Positions 1 through 5,751 of a stretch of DNA of 5,751 nucleotides are shown here, piece after piece (the first letter of the stretch is position 1; every line of letters starts with the position of its first letter). The stretch comes from an uncultured Steroidobacteraceae bacterium (GTDB taxonomy: Bacteria; Pseudomonadota; Gammaproteobacteria; Steroidobacterales; Steroidobacteraceae). The position numbers and the translations under genes are program-made. The stretch is taken from assembly GCA_955652795.1 (NCBI GenBank), contig CATPBQ010000227.1:1-5751 (forward strand), in the 5' to 3' direction. The notes beneath the pieces were generated by a model that worked only from the letters and a program-made list of their open reading frames with translations, was not told the origin of the DNA and did not search any database.

Positions 1-69
1 GCTTACTTTACGCGCTTGGGGCTGGTCTCGTTACTGCGCGAGCAGCAGCGACTCCAGTGTGTTCGTTGA
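1..69 (+). CDS. C-terminal end of group II intron maturase/reverse transcriptase (partial)
   Basis: Reading frame 1 is open from the window edge to a TGA at 67-69 and encodes 22 residues, AYFTRLGLVSLLREQQRLQCVR. The stop overlaps the first bases of domain V. From memory, many bacterial intron-encoded proteins end in a similar aromatic-x-x-x-G-L-x-S-L segment a short way before domain V, so this is most likely the tail of the intron-encoded protein. The reverse transcriptase, maturase and any HNH endonuclease domains would lie off the left edge. With only 22 codons the call rests mainly on position: the other two forward frames are also open across this stretch, and no catalytic residues are visible. 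Confidence 0.5.
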   Translation, partial: AYFTRLGLVSLLREQQRLQCVR

Positions 70-102
70 ACCGCCGTATGCGGAACCGCACGTACGGTGG
101 TG
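69..102 (+). ncRNA. Group II intron domain V (catalytic hairpin)
   Basis: Domain V is the catalytic core of the ribozyme and binds the metal ions used in splicing. The visible fold is a 9-bp lower stem (70-78 with 93-101), a two-nucleotide bulge C91-G92 on the 3' side, a 4-bp upper stem (79-82 with 87-90) and a GAAC tetraloop (83-86). The conserved catalytic triad near the base appears as CGC at 72-74, the known variant of AGC, with the expected G-U wobble between G73 and U98. All stem positions pair, so this domain looks intact. Confidence 0.9.
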
Positions 103-140
103 TGGGAGGGCGGTGAGCGCGAGCTCACCCCCTACCCGAT
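103..140 (+). ncRNA. Group II intron domain VI with branch-point A and 3' splice site
   Basis: Domain VI supplies the 2'-OH used to form the lariat. The stem pairs 112-118 with 123-129 around a GCGA tetraloop (119-122), then has a bulged C111, pairs 107-110 with 130-133, leaves A134 unpaired, and closes with 104-106 paired to 135-137. A134 is therefore the predicted branch point, 6 nt before the terminal T140, as expected for this domain. The intron 3' end is GAT at 138-140. Confidence 0.85.
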
Positions 141-177
141 TATGAAGCCGCGCGCGCCGACCTCAGCGGCGGTGACT

Positions 178-1122
178 TCAGCCTTCCGCGCGGCCGCGGT
201 TCTGATACAGCGACTTCTTCAGCTTCCAGCGCTTATGCGACCAGGGCCAGTCGGACGGCGCGCGGTGGATCTGCTCCTCCACCCGGCGCGCGTAACGCTC
301 GGTCAGCGCGCCCGAGGGCAGGGACTGTGCCGCCGTGGCCAGCGGCTCGAATTGCATTTCGTAGTAGCCGCGCGCGGTGCGGCGCATGGCGATGAAGAAC
401 ACCGGAAAGCGCGTGACGCGCGCGATCTCCTCGGGACCTAAGTAGAACGCCGTGTCGCGGTTGAGAAAGCGGGTCCAGTACTTGTGCTCGCTCCGGGTCG
501 GTTCCTGGTCGGCGACCATCGCCACGGCACGCACCACGCCGCGGCGCTGGAGGATGTCCGGCAGCAGCTCCTGTGCCGGCACCAGGCGGCTGCCGAAACG
601 CGTGCGCACCTTCTTCATCTCGCGCTCGGCCCAGTTGTCCACCAGCGGCTTGTAGGCGGCATCGAGCGGGTAGCCGAGCTCGATCGAGAGCGCGAGCAGC
701 ATCCACTCCCAGTTGCACTGATGCGCGGCCACCAGCAGCACCGACTGGCCCTGCTCGAGGAGCGCGCGCGGGGCCTCGAGGTTCACGATGCGCACGCGCC
801 GGCGGATCTGCTGCGCCGGCAGAGCCGCGGACTTGATGATCTCCACCAGCATCTGCGCGAAGCCCAGGTAGTAGCCGCGCATGACCGAGCGCAACCGCGG
901 CTCGTCGAAGTCGGGGAATGCCCGGGCCAGGCTCTCGTGCACCAGGCGCTCGCGGTACGGGAACACGCGATACGTCAGCCAGCCGACAACGGTCGCGAAG
1001 CCGTACAGCACGCGCAGCGGAATGTGCGCCGGCAGCCGCACCCACCACGCGGAACGCGCCGGCGCGGCTTGTGGCGGCGCGCCGGAGGTAGTGCCGTTGT
1101 CCGGAGAAAGCTCGCTCAGCAT
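178..1122 (-). CDS. LpxL/HtrB-family lipid A (lysophospholipid) acyltransferase
   Basis: This 314-residue protein belongs to the LpxL/HtrB/LpxM family, which transfers acyl chains from acyl-ACP to lipid A precursors on the inner face of the inner membrane; E. coli LpxL has 306 residues. The catalytic HX4E motif is HQCNWE, with H134 and E139, after a strand at 127-133. A second conserved block starts with ADQEP at 204-208 and runs through RFLNRDTAFYLGPEE, and a third near the C-terminus reads PSDWPWSHKRWK (289-300), typical of the family. Residues 34-54 form the hydrophobic N-terminal anchor. The ATG at 1122 lies 6 nt after the pump gene's TAA, and that stop is part of the Shine-Dalgarno TAAGG. 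It is the last gene of the operon. I cannot tell from sequence whether it adds primary or secondary acyl chains, or acts on another lipid such as an ornithine lipid, so no symbol is given. Confidence 0.9.
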   Translation of the reverse strand: MLSELSPDNGTTSGAPPQAAPARSAWWVRLPAHIPLRVLYGFATVVGWLTYRVFPYRERLVHESLARAFPDFDEPRLRSVMRGYYLGFAQMLVEIIKSAALPAQQIRRRVRIVNLEAPRALLEQGQSVLLVAAHQCNWEWMLLALSIELGYPLDAAYKPLVDNWAEREMKKVRTRFGSRLVPAQELLPDILQRRGVVRAVAMVADQEPTRSEHKYWTRFLNRDTAFYLGPEEIARVTRFPVFFIAMRRTARGYYEMQFEPLATAAQSLPSGALTERYARRVEEQIHRAPSDWPWSHKRWKLKKSLYQNRGRAEG

Positions 1123-1126
1123 TCCG

Positions 1127-1131
1127 CCTTA
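1127..1131 (-). promoter_or_regulatory. Ribosome binding site of the acyltransferase gene, overlapping the pump stop codon
   Basis: On the minus strand the sequence is TAAGGCGGA followed directly by the ATG at 1122. The TAA stop of the RND gene (1129-1131) supplies the first bases of the AAGG core, which leaves 4 nt of spacing to the start. This supports the chosen start and suggests that ribosomes ending the pump gene re-initiate here. Confidence 0.6.
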
Positions 1132-4100
1132 GTTTACCGGATGCGGTTGCGGCGGCGTTGCGGGCGGCGGCTGCGCGGTGAGCACCCGACCAAACCTCGG
1201 CGCGAGCCAGCGCTCGATGTCATCGACGAGCGTGAACGCGGCCGGCACGATGACCAGCGTCAGCGCGGTGGAGGTGATCAGACCCCCGATCACCGCGACC
1301 GCCATCGGTTGGCGGAAAGAGGTGTCACCGCCCAGCCCGATGGCCACCGGCATCATGCCGGCGATCATGGCGACGGTCGTCATGACGATCGGGCGGGCGC
1401 GCTTGTGGCCGGCTTCCAGGATCGCGGTCAGCCGATCCTTGCCGAGGCGCATTTCCTCGATGGCGAAGTCCACCAGCAGGATCGCGTTCTTGGCGACGAT
1501 GCCCATGAGCATGAGAAAGCCGATCATGGCGCCCAGCGACAAGGCGTTGCCGGTGATCCACAGCGCCGCGACCGCTCCGCCAAACGATAGCAGCAGCGAC
1601 CCCAGAATGGTGATCGGCTGCAGTACGCGCGCAAACAGCAACACCAGCACCGCAAACACCATGAGGATGCCGGTGACCATGGCGACCAGGAAGTTCGTGA
1701 TCAGCTCGGCCATGTACTTGGCATCGCCGACGTCGACCTGGTGCACCCCCGGGGGCAGATGCTTGAGGGCCGGCAGCGCCTTGATCTTCTCCATGGCAGG
1801 GCCGAATTTGACGCCGTTGAGGTCCGCCACGATCGAAAGTCGCCGCGCCTGGTTGTAGCGCCTGACGCGCGTCGGGCCCTGGCCGAAGGTGATGTCGGCG
1901 ACCGCCTTGAGCGGTACCGCACCGCCGCTGGCGGTGGGCACCGGCAGATTCTCGAGCGTCGAGAGGTCGCGGCGGCTGTCTTCCGCCAGGCTCACGCGGA
2001 TCGGCACCTGGCGACCGGCGAGGGAGAACTTGGCGCTGTTCTGATCGAGATCGCCCAGGGTCGCGATGCGGATCGTCTCGCTCAAGGATGCGACCGTGAC
2101 GCCCAGCTGTGAAGCCAGATCCAGGTGCGGGCGAATGAGGATCTCCGGACGGGGCATGTCACCGTCGATCCCGGCATCGCGCAGAATCGGCAGCTGGCGC
2201 ATCTCATCCACCAGCTTGCGCGCGCTCGCCTCGACGAGCTGCGGATTGTCGCCCGTGATATAGAGGTTGACGTCGCGCCCGTTGCCGTTGCGGTTGAAGT
2301 GAATGCGGGCGTCGGGGACGCTGCCGAGGTCCTTGATGACCCGGTCCTCCCACTCCCGTTGCGTCACCTTGCGCCGGTTCGGCTTGACCAGCGTGATGTC
2401 CAGATCTGCGGTGCGCACTTCACCGAACTCGTCACCCCCGATGACCTCCACCACCGAGTCAACCTCGGGCTGGCGGGCGATGATGCGATAGGCGGCCGCG
2501 GCTACCGCCGCGGTGTCCGCGAGGCGCGCGCCCGGGGGCAGTTCGACGTTCAACTGCGTAAAGCTGTCGTCGGACGCGGGGATGAACTCGGTGGGAATCA
2601 TCAGCAGGCCCGCGACGGACAGCCCAAAGAAAGCCGCACCTGCACCGAGGGTCTTCCAGCGGTGGCGGGTGCTCCAGCGCAGCACGCGCTGATACCACGC
2701 CATGATCGGACCGTCGGTGTGCGAGGCGATCTTGCCGGATTTGAGCGTGTAGGCGGCCAGCACGGGCGTGATGAGGCGCGCCACCAGCAGCGAGAAGAAC
2801 ACGGCCGCGGCGACCGTGAGGCCGAACTGCTTGAAATACTGCCCGGTGATGCCGCCCATGAAACTCACCGGCAGGAATACCGCGATGATGGTCGCGGAAG
2901 TGGCCACCACCGCAAGACCGATCTCATCAGCGGCATCGAGCGCCGCCTGGAAGGCGCTCTTGCCCGTGCGCATGTGGCGCACGATGTTCTCGATCTCGAC
3001 GATCGCATCATCCACGAGCACGCCCGCGACCAGCGACAGCGCGAGCAGGCTGATCGAGTTCAGCGTGAAGTCCATCCACTGCATGAACACGAACGCTGGA
3101 ATTGCCGACAGCGGTATCGCCAGTGCCGAGATCAGCGTGGCGCGCACGTCGCGCAGGAACAGGAACACCACCAGTACGGCGAGGATGGACCCCTCCAGCA
3201 GCGCGCTCATGGCGGAGTGGTAAGTCGCCTTGGTGTAATCCACCGAGGTGTAGACCTGCGAGATCGTGACCTGCGGATTTTGCTTCCTGATCTGGACGAG
3301 TTCCTGCTCCACGGCATTGAGCACGTTGACGTCGGAGGTGCCCTTGGCCTTGAAAACCCTGAAGGTCGTCGCGGGCCGGCCGTTCAGGCGCGCCATGGAG
3401 CGAATCTCGCCCACGCTGTCCCTGACCTCCGCGAGATCCGACAGGCGCGCAAACCGCCCGCCCGTGAGCATGATCTGCGTGTCGCCGAGCGCCTTCGCGG
3501 TGTGCGCTTCCCCGAGTACGCGGATCGCCTGTTCCCCGCCCCCCAGTTCCGCGCGTCCGCCGGGGGAGTCGAGGTTCAGGGTGCGCAGTTGCTGGTTGAC
3601 TTGCGCCGCCGTGACGCCGAGCGCCTGCATGCGCGCCGGGTCGAGCTCCACGCGGATTTCGCGGTTGACGCCCCCGCCGCGCGTGACCTGGGACACACCT
3701 GCCACGGCGAGCAGGCGCTTGCTGATCGTGTTGTCCACGAACCACGACAGATCCTCATTGGAGATTGCGCTCGAGCTCACCGCGTACGCGACGATCTCGT
3801 TGCCGTCGACGTCGACGCGCTGCACCACGGGCTCCTGGATGCCGGCGGGCAAATCGACCCGCACCTTGGCGACGGCATCGCGCACATCGGCCACCGCGCG
3901 GTCGATCGGCGTGCCGATGTTGAATTGTATGAAGACGCGCGACTGGCCCTCGATCGCCAGCGAGATGATGTTGTCGATGTTGCCCACGCCCGCAATCGCG
4001 GCCTCGACCTTCTGCATGATCTGGGTTTCGATCTCCTGGGGCGAGGCACCCGGCTGCGACACCAGTACCTGCACCAGCGGGAAGGAGATATCCGGGTTCA

Positions 4101-4209
4101 GCGTTACCGGTAGCCGCAGGAACGCGATCGAGCCCATGAAGAGCAACACGACGAACAGCACGACAGGCGGGACCGGGTGTCGGATCGCCCAGGCGGAAAT
4201 GTTCTTCAT
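1129..4209 (-). CDS. AcrB-like RND efflux transporter, inner-membrane permease (HAE-1 type)
   Basis: This 1026-residue protein is the proton-driven pump of a tripartite RND efflux system that exports drugs, detergents or other amphiphiles from the inner membrane and periplasm. It has the 12-helix layout: TM1 at about 13-32, a porter loop of about 300 residues, TM2-6 between 337 and 487, TM7 at 519-538, a second large loop, and TM8-12 between 838 and 996. The proton-relay residues are present: D400 and D401 in the TM4 motif GVLVDDAIVEIEN (AcrB D407/D408), K907 in the TM10 motif GIVAKNAILLVDF (K940), R937 (R971) and T944 (T978). The aspartate pair and lack of metal-relay methionines favour HAE-1 over CusA/CzcA pumps. 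I start at ATG 4209 because GAGGG lies 7 nt upstream and the protein then opens with the family-typical MKNISAWAIRHP. The ATG at 4263 would add 18 proline-rich residues inside the adaptor gene. AcrB has 1049 residues. The C-terminal 16 residues are proline-rich. Substrate is unknown. Confidence 0.96.
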   Translation of the reverse strand: MKNISAWAIRHPVPPVVLFVVLLFMGSIAFLRLPVTLNPDISFPLVQVLVSQPGASPQEIETQIMQKVEAAIAGVGNIDNIISLAIEGQSRVFIQFNIGTPIDRAVADVRDAVAKVRVDLPAGIQEPVVQRVDVDGNEIVAYAVSSSAISNEDLSWFVDNTISKRLLAVAGVSQVTRGGGVNREIRVELDPARMQALGVTAAQVNQQLRTLNLDSPGGRAELGGGEQAIRVLGEAHTAKALGDTQIMLTGGRFARLSDLAEVRDSVGEIRSMARLNGRPATTFRVFKAKGTSDVNVLNAVEQELVQIRKQNPQVTISQVYTSVDYTKATYHSAMSALLEGSILAVLVVFLFLRDVRATLISALAIPLSAIPAFVFMQWMDFTLNSISLLALSLVAGVLVDDAIVEIENIVRHMRTGKSAFQAALDAADEIGLAVVATSATIIAVFLPVSFMGGITGQYFKQFGLTVAAAVFFSLLVARLITPVLAAYTLKSGKIASHTDGPIMAWYQRVLRWSTRHRWKTLGAGAAFFGLSVAGLLMIPTEFIPASDDSFTQLNVELPPGARLADTAAVAAAAYRIIARQPEVDSVVEVIGGDEFGEVRTADLDITLVKPNRRKVTQREWEDRVIKDLGSVPDARIHFNRNGNGRDVNLYITGDNPQLVEASARKLVDEMRQLPILRDAGIDGDMPRPEILIRPHLDLASQLGVTVASLSETIRIATLGDLDQNSAKFSLAGRQVPIRVSLAEDSRRDLSTLENLPVPTASGGAVPLKAVADITFGQGPTRVRRYNQARRLSIVADLNGVKFGPAMEKIKALPALKHLPPGVHQVDVGDAKYMAELITNFLVAMVTGILMVFAVLVLLFARVLQPITILGSLLLSFGGAVAALWITGNALSLGAMIGFLMLMGIVAKNAILLVDFAIEEMRLGKDRLTAILEAGHKRARPIVMTTVAMIAGMMPVAIGLGGDTSFRQPMAVAVIGGLITSTALTLVIVPAAFTLVDDIERWLAPRFGRVLTAQPPPATPPQPHPVN

Positions 4210-4216
4210 GATTGCG

Positions 4217-4221
4217 CCCTC
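4217..4221 (-). promoter_or_regulatory. Ribosome binding site that sets the RND transporter start
   Basis: GAGGG on the minus strand sits 7 nt before the ATG at 4209 and overlaps the TGA stop of the adaptor gene (4220-4222). It decides for this ATG over the in-frame one at 4263 and implies coupled translation of adaptor and pump. Confidence 0.75.
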
Positions 4222-5470
4222 AGGTAGCGGCGGCCGCGGCGGGAGCGATCTTGACTGCCTCACCGTCGCGCAGGAAGCCGCCCGCGGTGGCGATCACGCG
4301 CTCACGGCCGCTGAGACCCTCGGCGATGATCACACCGCTATCGGTCGTACCGGAGATGCGCACCGGGCGTCTCTCGACCTTATCCGCGGAATTGACGATC
4401 AGCACGTAACTGCCCCGGGCATCGGCCATCACCGCGGTCTGCGGCAACACCGGACGCTGCGACTGACTGACCGCCACGACCGCGCGCGCGAACGCGCCGG
4501 GGCGCAACGCCGGATCGGGCTTGAGCTGGATGCGGATATCGCCAAGGCGGGTCTGCGGATCGATGATGGCTCCGAGCAGACGCACCTGGCCGGTGAAGGG
4601 GCGCTCAATGCCCGTCAGGTACACCGTCGCCGCCTGGCCGGTCTTCACCTGCGCCAGGTCCTGCTCGGCGATCTGCCCGCGCATCTCAACCTCCCCGCCA
4701 CTCGCGACGCGGAACAGGACTTCACCGCCCGGGTTTGCGATTTGACCGGCCTCGGCCTTGCGCGTCAGCACCGTGCCCTCCACGGGCGCGGCAATGCGCG
4801 TGCGGGCGAGGCGCGCCTGCGCCTCGGCGAGCTGTGCGGCGACGACCTTGACGTTCGCGCCATCGGTCACCGAGGTGGCGCGGCGCTTTTCGATGTCTTC
4901 CGCGGACAGAGCCCCTGCGGCTTCCACTCCCTGGGCGCGCCGGTACTCGGCGGCCGACAGCGCCGCCTGGGCGCGCGCCTGCTCGAGCGAAGCCGCGAGA
5001 CGGTTGACCTGCTGCACCATGACCGAGTCGTCGATCTTCGCCAGCAGCTGGCCTCGCTTCACGTGATCGCCCGCCTCGACGTATACCGCCACGATTCGCC
5101 CGGTATCGCCCTCGTTGGCGATCGGCATGTCGTAGCGTGCCGCAATGGCACCTGTGAAGCTCACGCTCGAGGTTACGGCCTGCTGTCCCGGCACGATGAC
5201 CGTGACCAGCGGGATCCCGCCACGTTCGGCGAGGGTGGCCTGAGCCTTCCCCGCGCCCCCCATCACCTTCCAGGCGACGAGCGCCAGCACCAGAACGGCC
5301 GCGATGGCGCCCAAAGTCCATTTCCAGCGCCTCCGCGGCGCCTCCGGCGGGCTCATCGCAACGGCCAGCGGCAGCTCAGGAACCCCAAAGGGGCGATCGC
5401 GGCCAATCCATGTCACCGGCTCACTGTGCGCCGCAGGCGCGTCGGGTAGGTGTTCCGGGTTCGTGCCCAC
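4220..5470 (-). CDS. RND efflux periplasmic adaptor (membrane fusion protein, AcrA/MexA family)
   Basis: This 416-residue protein is the periplasmic adaptor that links the RND pump to an outer-membrane channel. A single membrane anchor spans about 51-68 (WTLGAIAAVLVLALVAW), preceded by RRRWK; there is no lipobox, so it is anchored by the helix rather than by a lipid. Domain order is typical: first lipoyl half at about 117-147 (GRIVAVYVEAGDHVKRGQLL), alpha-helical hairpin at about 148-225, second lipoyl half at about 226-257 (APVEGTVLTRKAEAGQI), beta-barrel at about 260-332 (LRPGAFARAVV), then the membrane-proximal domain to about 410. The start is a GTG with AGAAGGA 7 nt upstream. An internal ATG at residue 39 (5356) would give a more usual N-terminus but has no Shine-Dalgarno, so the longer form is preferred. 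This leaves about 48 cytoplasmic residues before the anchor, which is unusual. It is the first gene of the operon, 10 nt before the pump. Confidence 0.94.
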   Translation of the reverse strand: MGTNPEHLPDAPAAHSEPVTWIGRDRPFGVPELPLAVAMSPPEAPRRRWKWTLGAIAAVLVLALVAWKVMGGAGKAQATLAERGGIPLVTVIVPGQQAVTSSVSFTGAIAARYDMPIANEGDTGRIVAVYVEAGDHVKRGQLLAKIDDSVMVQQVNRLAASLEQARAQAALSAAEYRRAQGVEAAGALSAEDIEKRRATSVTDGANVKVVAAQLAEAQARLARTRIAAPVEGTVLTRKAEAGQIANPGGEVLFRVASGGEVEMRGQIAEQDLAQVKTGQAATVYLTGIERPFTGQVRLLGAIIDPQTRLGDIRIQLKPDPALRPGAFARAVVAVSQSQRPVLPQTAVMADARGSYVLIVNSADKVERRPVRISGTTDSGVIIAEGLSGRERVIATAGGFLRDGEAVKIAPAAAAAT

Positions 5471-5476
5471 GCGAAG

Positions 5477-5484
5477 TTCCTTCT
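5477..5484 (-). promoter_or_regulatory. Strong ribosome binding site supporting a GTG start for the adaptor
   Basis: The minus strand reads AGAAGGAA, and its AAGGA core ends 7 nt before the GTG at 5470. It is the best Shine-Dalgarno in the window and is the main reason for choosing the GTG start over the ATG at 5356. Confidence 0.75.
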
Positions 5485-5490
5485 GTCACG

Positions 5491-5529
5491 GGCCGATCGG
5501 ATTGCGCCCGTTGGGCCTTTAGATCGGCC
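5491..5529. promoter_or_regulatory. Nested inverted repeat in the operon leader, possible operator
   Basis: GGCCGATC at 5491-5498 and GATCGGCC at 5522-5529 are perfect 8-bp inverted arms around 23 nt. Inside them lies a smaller inverted repeat, GCCC at 5506-5509 and GGGC at 5513-5516. The structure is 20 nt upstream of the adaptor's GTG, where an operator or a leader RNA hairpin for the efflux operon would be expected. It lacks a following T-run on either strand, so a simple intrinsic terminator is unlikely. No convincing sigma-70 promoter was found in 5471-5629, and no regulator gene is in the window. Function is inference only. Confidence 0.35.
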
Positions 5530-5629
5530 GGTTACCGCCAAGTTTAAACGCCTCCCGCGCGATTCTCCGCCGGAAGCGCCAGGGGGAGGTCGGCGGGCGA
5601 CGGGCCGAGACCAAGCGGCGGGCAGGGAA

Positions 5630-5705
5630 TGGTGCCGGGAAGAGGACTCGAACCTCCGACCCGCGCATTACGAATGCGCTGCTCTACCAGCTGAGCTATC
5701 CCGGC
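5630..5705 (-). tRNA. tRNA-Thr (anticodon CGT)
   Basis: This 76-nt gene folds as a complete cloverleaf on the minus strand. The acceptor stem pairs GCCGGGA with TCCCGGC, followed by discriminator A and an encoded CCA (5630-5632). The D arm has GCTC/GAGC stems, the anticodon stem is GCGCA/TGCGC with loop TTCGTAA, the variable loop is the 5-nt GGGTC, and the T arm is GGAGG-TTCGAGT-CCTCT with one G-U pair. The anticodon CGT (5670-5672 on the complement) reads the threonine codon ACG. It lies upstream of the efflux operon in the same orientation, and read-through into the operon is possible because no clear terminator is seen between them. Confidence 0.97.
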
Positions 5706-5728
5706 GCGCGTCAGGCGGAAAACCGCGC

Positions 5729-5734
5729 ATTCTA
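5729..5734 (-). promoter_or_regulatory. Probable -10 element of the tRNA-Thr promoter
   Basis: TAGAAT on the minus strand matches the TATAAT consensus at five of six positions and lies 23 nt before the tRNA. It is preceded by an A-run and followed by GCGCGG, a GC-rich discriminator of the kind found in stringently controlled stable-RNA promoters. The matching -35 would fall just beyond the right edge, so the promoter cannot be fully checked. Confidence 0.55.
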
Positions 5735-5751
5735 CATTTTTTTGCGCAGCC

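Larger units (their letters stand above)
1..140 (+). mobile_element. Group II intron, 3' end only (partial, continues off left edge)
   Basis: This is the 3' end of a bacterial group II intron, a self-splicing ribozyme and retroelement that moves with the help of its own reverse transcriptase/maturase. Three things in the sequence support it in the expected order: an open frame that ends in TGA at 67-69, a domain V hairpin at about 69-102, and a domain VI hairpin at 104-137 with a bulged adenosine. The intron then closes with CCGAT, so the 3' splice site is predicted after T140, matching the usual AY ending. Domains I-III, most of domain IV and the 5' splice site are outside the window, so neither completeness nor activity can be judged. 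The intron runs on the + strand, converging on the minus-strand operon whose last stop codon lies 37 nt beyond the junction. Structural class was not assigned. The fold is seen in the sequence; mobility is family knowledge. Confidence 0.88.

Noticed and set aside
155..171. A 5-bp hairpin after the acyltransferase gene as an intrinsic terminator
   Set aside because: The stem is short and no T-run follows on the minus strand, so it was kept only as a possible point of interest for intron targeting.
484..1590. A 368-codon open frame on the + strand across the acyltransferase and the end of the pump gene
   Set aside because: It is a shadow of two well-supported genes, with Arg/His-rich composition and no domain.
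2125..4113. A 662-codon open frame on the + strand, opposite the RND gene
   Set aside because: It is antisense to a clearly recognisable transporter, is rich in Arg, His, Asp and Gly as expected for a GC-rich shadow frame, and shows no family motif.
4210..4263. An upstream ATG extending the RND transporter by 18 residues
   Set aside because: The extra MRQSRSLPPRPPLPEGAI is not family-like and overlaps the end of the adaptor gene by 44 nt, while the ATG at 4209 has a good Shine-Dalgarno and a typical N-terminus.
3266..5449. A 727-codon open frame on the + strand across the adaptor and pump genes
   Set aside because: It spans two real minus-strand genes and their junction, has low-complexity composition, and no recognisable domain. 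High GC makes such long antisense frames common.
5542..5549. The 8-bp palindrome GTTTAAAC in the leader as a promoter or operator
   Set aside because: No -35 element at suitable spacing was found and there is no second copy; a single 8-bp palindrome is weak evidence.
5630..5705. The tRNA-Thr 3' end as an integration (att) site
   Set aside because: tRNA genes are common integration sites, but there is no integrase and no repeat of the tRNA 3' end in the window.

Overview
The window is high-GC DNA, roughly two-thirds G+C by eye, and reads as a Gram-negative proteobacterial chromosome, most likely gamma- or betaproteobacterial. The evidence is an inner-membrane RND pump with its periplasmic adaptor, an LpxL/HtrB-type acyltransferase of lipid A synthesis, and a proteobacterial-type tRNA gene with an encoded CCA. 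I cannot name a genus.

Layout from left to right. Positions 1-140 (+ strand) are the 3' end of a group II intron: apparently the last 22 codons of its maturase/reverse transcriptase, then a well-formed domain V hairpin and a domain VI hairpin with a bulged branch-point adenosine. The intron ends in GAT at 140; the rest lies off the left edge. Positions 141-177 are intergenic flank. Positions 178-5470 hold a tight three-gene operon, all on the minus strand and transcribed right to left: an RND membrane fusion protein (4220-5470, GTG start), an AcrB-like RND transporter (1129-4209) and an LpxL/HtrB-family acyltransferase (178-1122). Gaps between genes are 10 and 6 nt, and each downstream Shine-Dalgarno overlaps the upstream stop codon, so translation is probably coupled. 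Positions 5471-5629 are the leader and intergenic region, with a nested inverted repeat near the operon start. Positions 5630-5705 (- strand) are tRNA-Thr(CGT), preceded by a recognisable -10 element.

The adaptor and transporter form the inner-membrane and periplasmic parts of a tripartite, proton-driven efflux pump. No TolC-type outer-membrane channel and no regulator gene lie in the window, so these must come from elsewhere. The acyltransferase probably acylates lipid A or another lipid at the inner membrane, so the operon joins export with envelope lipid modification. I see no wholly new system. The least ordinary parts are the group II intron end converging on the operon tail, the acyltransferase coupled to the pump genes, and the long cytoplasmic extension of the adaptor.
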